Of a DNA stretch of 64,000 nucleotides, positions 59,989-64,000 are shown piece after piece. The notes beneath the pieces were generated by a model, which was not told the DNA's origin, made no database searches, and saw only the letters and a program-made list of their open reading frames with translations. Within the stretch, counting starts at the first letter, position 1. Each line of letters opens with the position of its first letter. This DNA is from Burhinus oedicnemus (Eukaryota > Chordata > Aves > Charadriiformes > Burhinidae), in the NCBI GenBank assembly GCA_008921705.1, contig VFFE01008410.1:285714-349713 (forward strand). Reading direction: 5' to 3'. The position numbers and the translations under genes were made by a program.

Positions 59989-62850
59989 TCTTCATATGCA
60001 ACGTAAGAGAAAATGCAAACAGAATGGAGTTCATGCAACAAAGGTTGGGGTTGTTCCCAGCAGGCGGGTAGACAATCCTGCCTTGTTGCTGCATTGGCAA
60101 GTCTGGATTCATATCCCCTGCTCTGGCGACTGAGGGAAGGTTGAGAAGAAGAACACAAAGCACAGAGCCCAACCTATCAAGAAGACTTTTTATGGTTCCT
60201 CTGATTGTATTCAAACTTTGCTATCACAACGAAAGCGTAGTGAAATTTAACATCTCGACAAAAATGTTCCTCCCAGCTGCTTGGCTTTACCTCTGAAATA
60301 ATGAGAGACTTAGGCCAATATTAAGAAAAGTATGTTACAAAAATCCTACCCTCACATCCTCTAAGTTCAGCCATAGGAACCAGTTCAAATTTCCTTTTGT
60401 CATTAAGGGTGTGATATTTATTTCTTACTTTATTTGCACCAGAATTTTGTGTTTATAAAAAACAGTCTCTTTTTTCTTTTTTTTTGAGAGAGAGTTGTAT
60501 TTAATTGATTTCATTTTTTTAAAAAACAAGCAGAAATAGCTTAAGTGAAGAATGACTATGTTAATATTAAAAAGAGGCTCGTTGCATTGGCCAGCATATG
60601 GCCAATTTTTATTGCACAAAAATGTTGGAAATGGGTTGAATTGGAATGTTAACAATGACTGTATATTTTGCTGCTGCACTGATATTGTTTATGCACTTGT
60701 TTTTTTAATTCCTAGTACATTAGCTTCTGGTTTTGTTCTAGCTCTTCACTGAAAGATAATTATTAAGCCTAAGAAGGAGATGAAAGGATGATGTATTGAT
60801 TTGTTTTCAGTTGTTTGCTTGCATTGTAATTGTATTTTTGCATTTCAGACAAGTAGATGAATTGGTGCTGTTTTTGGGGGTTACTTTCTATTTGGTACCT
60901 GAGAAAGAAAATCTAAAACAAGTAAAATGCTGTGTGCTAATTAAAAACATTCTTTCCTCCCGCTCCCATATTCAGGATACTAGCTCGATGCCTTACCGTG
61001 AAAGGCTAGTATGAATGGCGAAGTCGTGTGCATTTCGTGTGAAGTATTCTGTGGTGAAAGAGCTCATGCAGGTAGGGTTAATGGTGTGGATCAGAGTTCG
61101 TAGGACTTTACTGCAGTGCATTTTTTCCTTGCCAAAAATCAACAGACACAGAACCTTAGCTCATGTCAGTTTATGACGAATACTCAGGTGATCTACACTA
61201 CGCAGACTCTATCGCAACAGTGCACAGTGTTCCTAGTTAAAGATTCTTTCCTGTAAAAGCTGAGTAAGTCTGGGGTTTTTTTCTTAAAAAGTAGTGAGTT
61301 TCAGAACAAAATCAAGGATAGAGGAATTTATTTTGCACAGTACCTGACAGCAAGGCAAGCGGCTAAGTAGGGGGTCGTGGTTCAGCATCTATGAGCTTCC
61401 CGGCTGGTCAGCAGCTAGAAAAAAAAAAGTCTGCAGTACTGCCTGCCTACCTACTTGTTGGTAGCTAGCAGACTCCTTGCTTTGTCAGGTGGCCTTAATT
61501 AATTTGCAGAAGAAAGGCTTAGATATTTCCACATGTCTTTATTCCTTCTCTGCAGCATATGTATGACCAACGAGCGGGAAACACGGTACAGCCTAAGCTA
61601 CAGAGCAGCTGGGGAAAAAAAATGGCTGCAAGTGTGGTTGGAATAATTCTTTCATATTCTGCCTGAATCTGAGAAAATGAAGTCAGTCTTCTGTTAGTAA
61701 CAGTGCTTACCAGAACATACACAAAACATCAGCAGAGGAAAGAATCGGTGACCACTCAGTGTGCCTAACAAATCGTTATTACCATAGTACCAGTAACGAA
61801 GGTGCTGTAAATAGAAATACTCTATGTCATCAACAACGTATGTCGTGTAACCTTGGCAAAGCAGCTGAGCTATTGTGACAAAACATTCAGAGTCAGAGGT
61901 GGAGAAAATAGGAACAAACTGATACCCAATTCTGATCAGATCAAACAGACAACACTCGGCAGTGTTTTGACTTCGGTGTCCGTGCAGTTCACGTGATTCT
62001 TCTCATACACATTTACATCGCTGTTCAGTATCATGCTTAACCTACGTGTTGTCTCGTCATAGAAAAGTCAAGTGAAACCTTGTTCAGCTCTATCATGATG
62101 TCTGACACTGAGATTAGCTGCTATTTTTATTTTTAAAAAACCAACATTTTGTCTGAGGCAAATTGCTGGGTTCAAAAAGCATCTCAGAATTCCTGACCTC
62201 GTCAGACTGGTGTATGAATATCGCACAGTGGCCATGTCTGCATCCAACAAAGACAGCTACTGTATATTGTTAAAAAGAATTTGCATTGCACTTTGAATAC
62301 AGTTACTGCAAGCTGCACTTGGAATAGTTTTTCCTATTTTCATATCCAAATCAAATGCATTTTCCCTGAATTTAAGTTAAATTAAACAGAAATTCAGTGA
62401 AATACATTTACTTTCTATACAGATATGAATTTATTTGAAAAAATGTTGTATCGGAACAGTTGTTTAGAAACGTGTTTGTTTGCAGTTGTGATTTGCAGAG
62501 CAACTTTGGGAAATTGAAACATTGTACTTAATCCATGTGGATTAAGAGTTATGAAATAGCATCCAATGGTATAGAAATTGTGGCCCCGTTTTATAGAAAT
62601 AAATGGGTTTATTGAATTTTTTATTCTCTTAAGCTTTAAATTCTTCATTTCTAAGTTTTCAATTTACATTTTTGTATATGTAATAGAACTTCAGTGTTGG
62701 AAATGTAAGAGAACTAGAAACAAACCAATTTAAATGTACAAATGGCTGTAGTTACTTACTGCATTGTAAGTTATAAAACTGTGTAGGTCCCTGGGACAAC
62801 TTTTGTCAGTTAACCAGTACAAAATAAAACATATATCTTGAACTTCAGAT
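59989..62850 (+). other. BICD1: BICD1 3' UTR (3' end estimated)
   Basis: Non-coding sequence directly after the stop. It is AT-rich with ATTTA-containing stretches and several possible poly(A) signals: ATTAAA at 60940-60945, AATAAA at 62598-62603 and AATAAA at 62823-62828. The last is the best placed, because T-rich sequence follows (ACTCTTCTTTATTATATAG). The true end could be any of these, or further on at 63367. There is no sign of another intron. Confidence 0.55.
62823..62828 (+). terminator. BICD1: Candidate BICD1 poly(A) signal AATAAA
   Basis: AATAAA in ACAAAATAAAACATATATC, about 2.8 kb after the stop, followed by a T-rich stretch at 62858-62872 that could serve as the downstream element. 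Confidence 0.45.
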
Positions 62851-64000
62851 GATAAACTCTTCTTTATTATATAGTGATTGATAACATACAATTTTGTGAG
62901 AGATTTTGTAGGAAATATTTACATGGAGACAAAACCAGAAACAAAAGCCTGGTTTTTTAAGGGTTGCGAAATATTATATTTTGCCCATTTAAAATCAGAA
63001 TATGTATCAACACATCTGTCAAATTTTAAAGATTAAGAAAAAAAAAAAAGGTACATATATTTTGTAACAGTTGAGTATACTCAGAAAGGCTGAAATGTGT
63101 CCTACACAGTAAAGAAGCAATTCAAATCCTGCTCTGACTTTCATATCTGAAATGCAGCTTTCATTCTCTATGATGGCCTTGAAATTTCTTTGGATTTGGA
63201 ATAGCCTGTTCAGCTCTGGGGCATTTTGGTTTGGGTTTTATGTTCTGATGTAGTGAAAAAATATTCCTTGTTCAGTGAAATGATCCACTTCTGGAAATCC
63301 AGTTTATAGGAAATATGTGGGAAAGAAAAGAAAAAAAAAAATTCAATATAAAGGGAGAAAAAGATTAATAAATACATTGTAAAATATAATAGTATGGAAA
63401 ATATATTTTCTATCAGTCTGAAGACAAGTGGAGGTTTTACAGAAAGAGGAAATATTACCATTTCTCATGCTCATTGTATAGAAGTTTCTGCCTTCTAGAT
63501 GGAGGCAATAGTGATATTCTTTCTGAATGATCTGATTGACAAGTTGGCATCTCTGTGCTTTCTCCATCCACATTTTTCATGGTAAATTAATGTAACCATA
63601 GCTATACAGTAGGGTTCACAGAATGAAACTGTAATTAAGGTAGCGCTGCAAGTTTTAATGCCAAGATGAATTTCAGTTTATTTTTTATTTTAAAAAATTG
63701 TGAACTTGTTTAAGCCATTTGCCATATTTAAGTGTGAACAGAAAGGAGATTATGTTATGAAATATAGCCTCACTTATGAAATATGACCTCACCTATGAAG
63801 GCTGCTCATGATAATTTAAGTAAGCTGTTAGCAAAATATATCACTGGGAACAACACCCACGAGTCTGGGCCCTTATTTTCATACCAACCTTATCGTTCAG
63901 CGTGCAAGGCCAAAGTCAGTAGTTGTGCTACCAATTCCACTATAGCTGGATTGATCATCATCGTAAGTTATAGATTTTATCAGCCCTTCTGAGGTCTGTT
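62851..64000. other. Distal 3' UTR or intergenic DNA; no gene seen
   Basis: AT-rich sequence with A-runs (for example about 63039-63050 and 63331-63341). Open frames are short and unlike any protein I know. In mammals the next gene downstream is FGD4 as I recall, but no FGD4 exon is recognisable here. Confidence 0.6.
63367..63372 (+). terminator. Alternative distal poly(A) signal AATAAA
   Basis: AATAAA in GATTAATAAATACATTG. A second candidate if the UTR runs on past 62.85 kb. No clear GT-rich downstream element is visible. Confidence 0.25.

Overview
This is vertebrate, almost certainly bird, genomic DNA. It is AT-rich, has long introns and GT-AG splice sites, carries CR1 retrotransposon fragments with the bird-typical 3' end (ATTCTATGATTCTATGA), and has LTRs of an endogenous-retrovirus family with TGTCCTGGTTT / AAACCAGGACA-type ends that I know from many bird genomes. 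Nothing is bacterial, and there is no operon, CRISPR array or rRNA/tRNA gene that I can see.

The window is one gene. Eight coding exons on the + strand encode the C-terminal 836 residues of BICD1 (bicaudal D homolog 1), a coiled-coil adaptor that joins dynein/dynactin to Rab6 vesicles and other cargo. Exons (numbered on the assumption that two lie upstream): exon 3 11072-11224, exon 4 14779-15216, exon 5 21114-22208, exon 6 30401-30552, exon 7 37275-37592, exon 8 38552-38742, exon 9 53163-53238, exon 10 59901-59988 with the stop codon, then a 3' UTR. All phases agree and the spliced frame is open throughout. The start codon, the CC1 box and most of the first dynein-binding coil lie upstream of the window.

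Layout: 1-11071 is the end of a large intron with most of the mobile elements (two head-to-head CR1 copies, one split by a 383-bp LTR, and a separate 633-bp LTR on the - strand). Introns 3, 4 and 5 follow; intron 5 holds a 20-base assembly gap and a third CR1. Intron 6 holds an 82-bp internally deleted LTR. Intron 7 is short (959 bp), intron 8 is 14.4 kb and has a perfect 29-bp palindrome, and intron 9 is 6.7 kb with an AT-only tract. From 59989 to the end lie the 3' UTR and probably 3' flank; no other gene is recognisable.

I found no undescribed system. The points most worth a second look concern C-terminal isoforms of BICD1 (a strong internal splice donor in exon 7, a frame-neutral exon 8+9 pair, a short readable intron 7) and the nested or deleted LTR copies.
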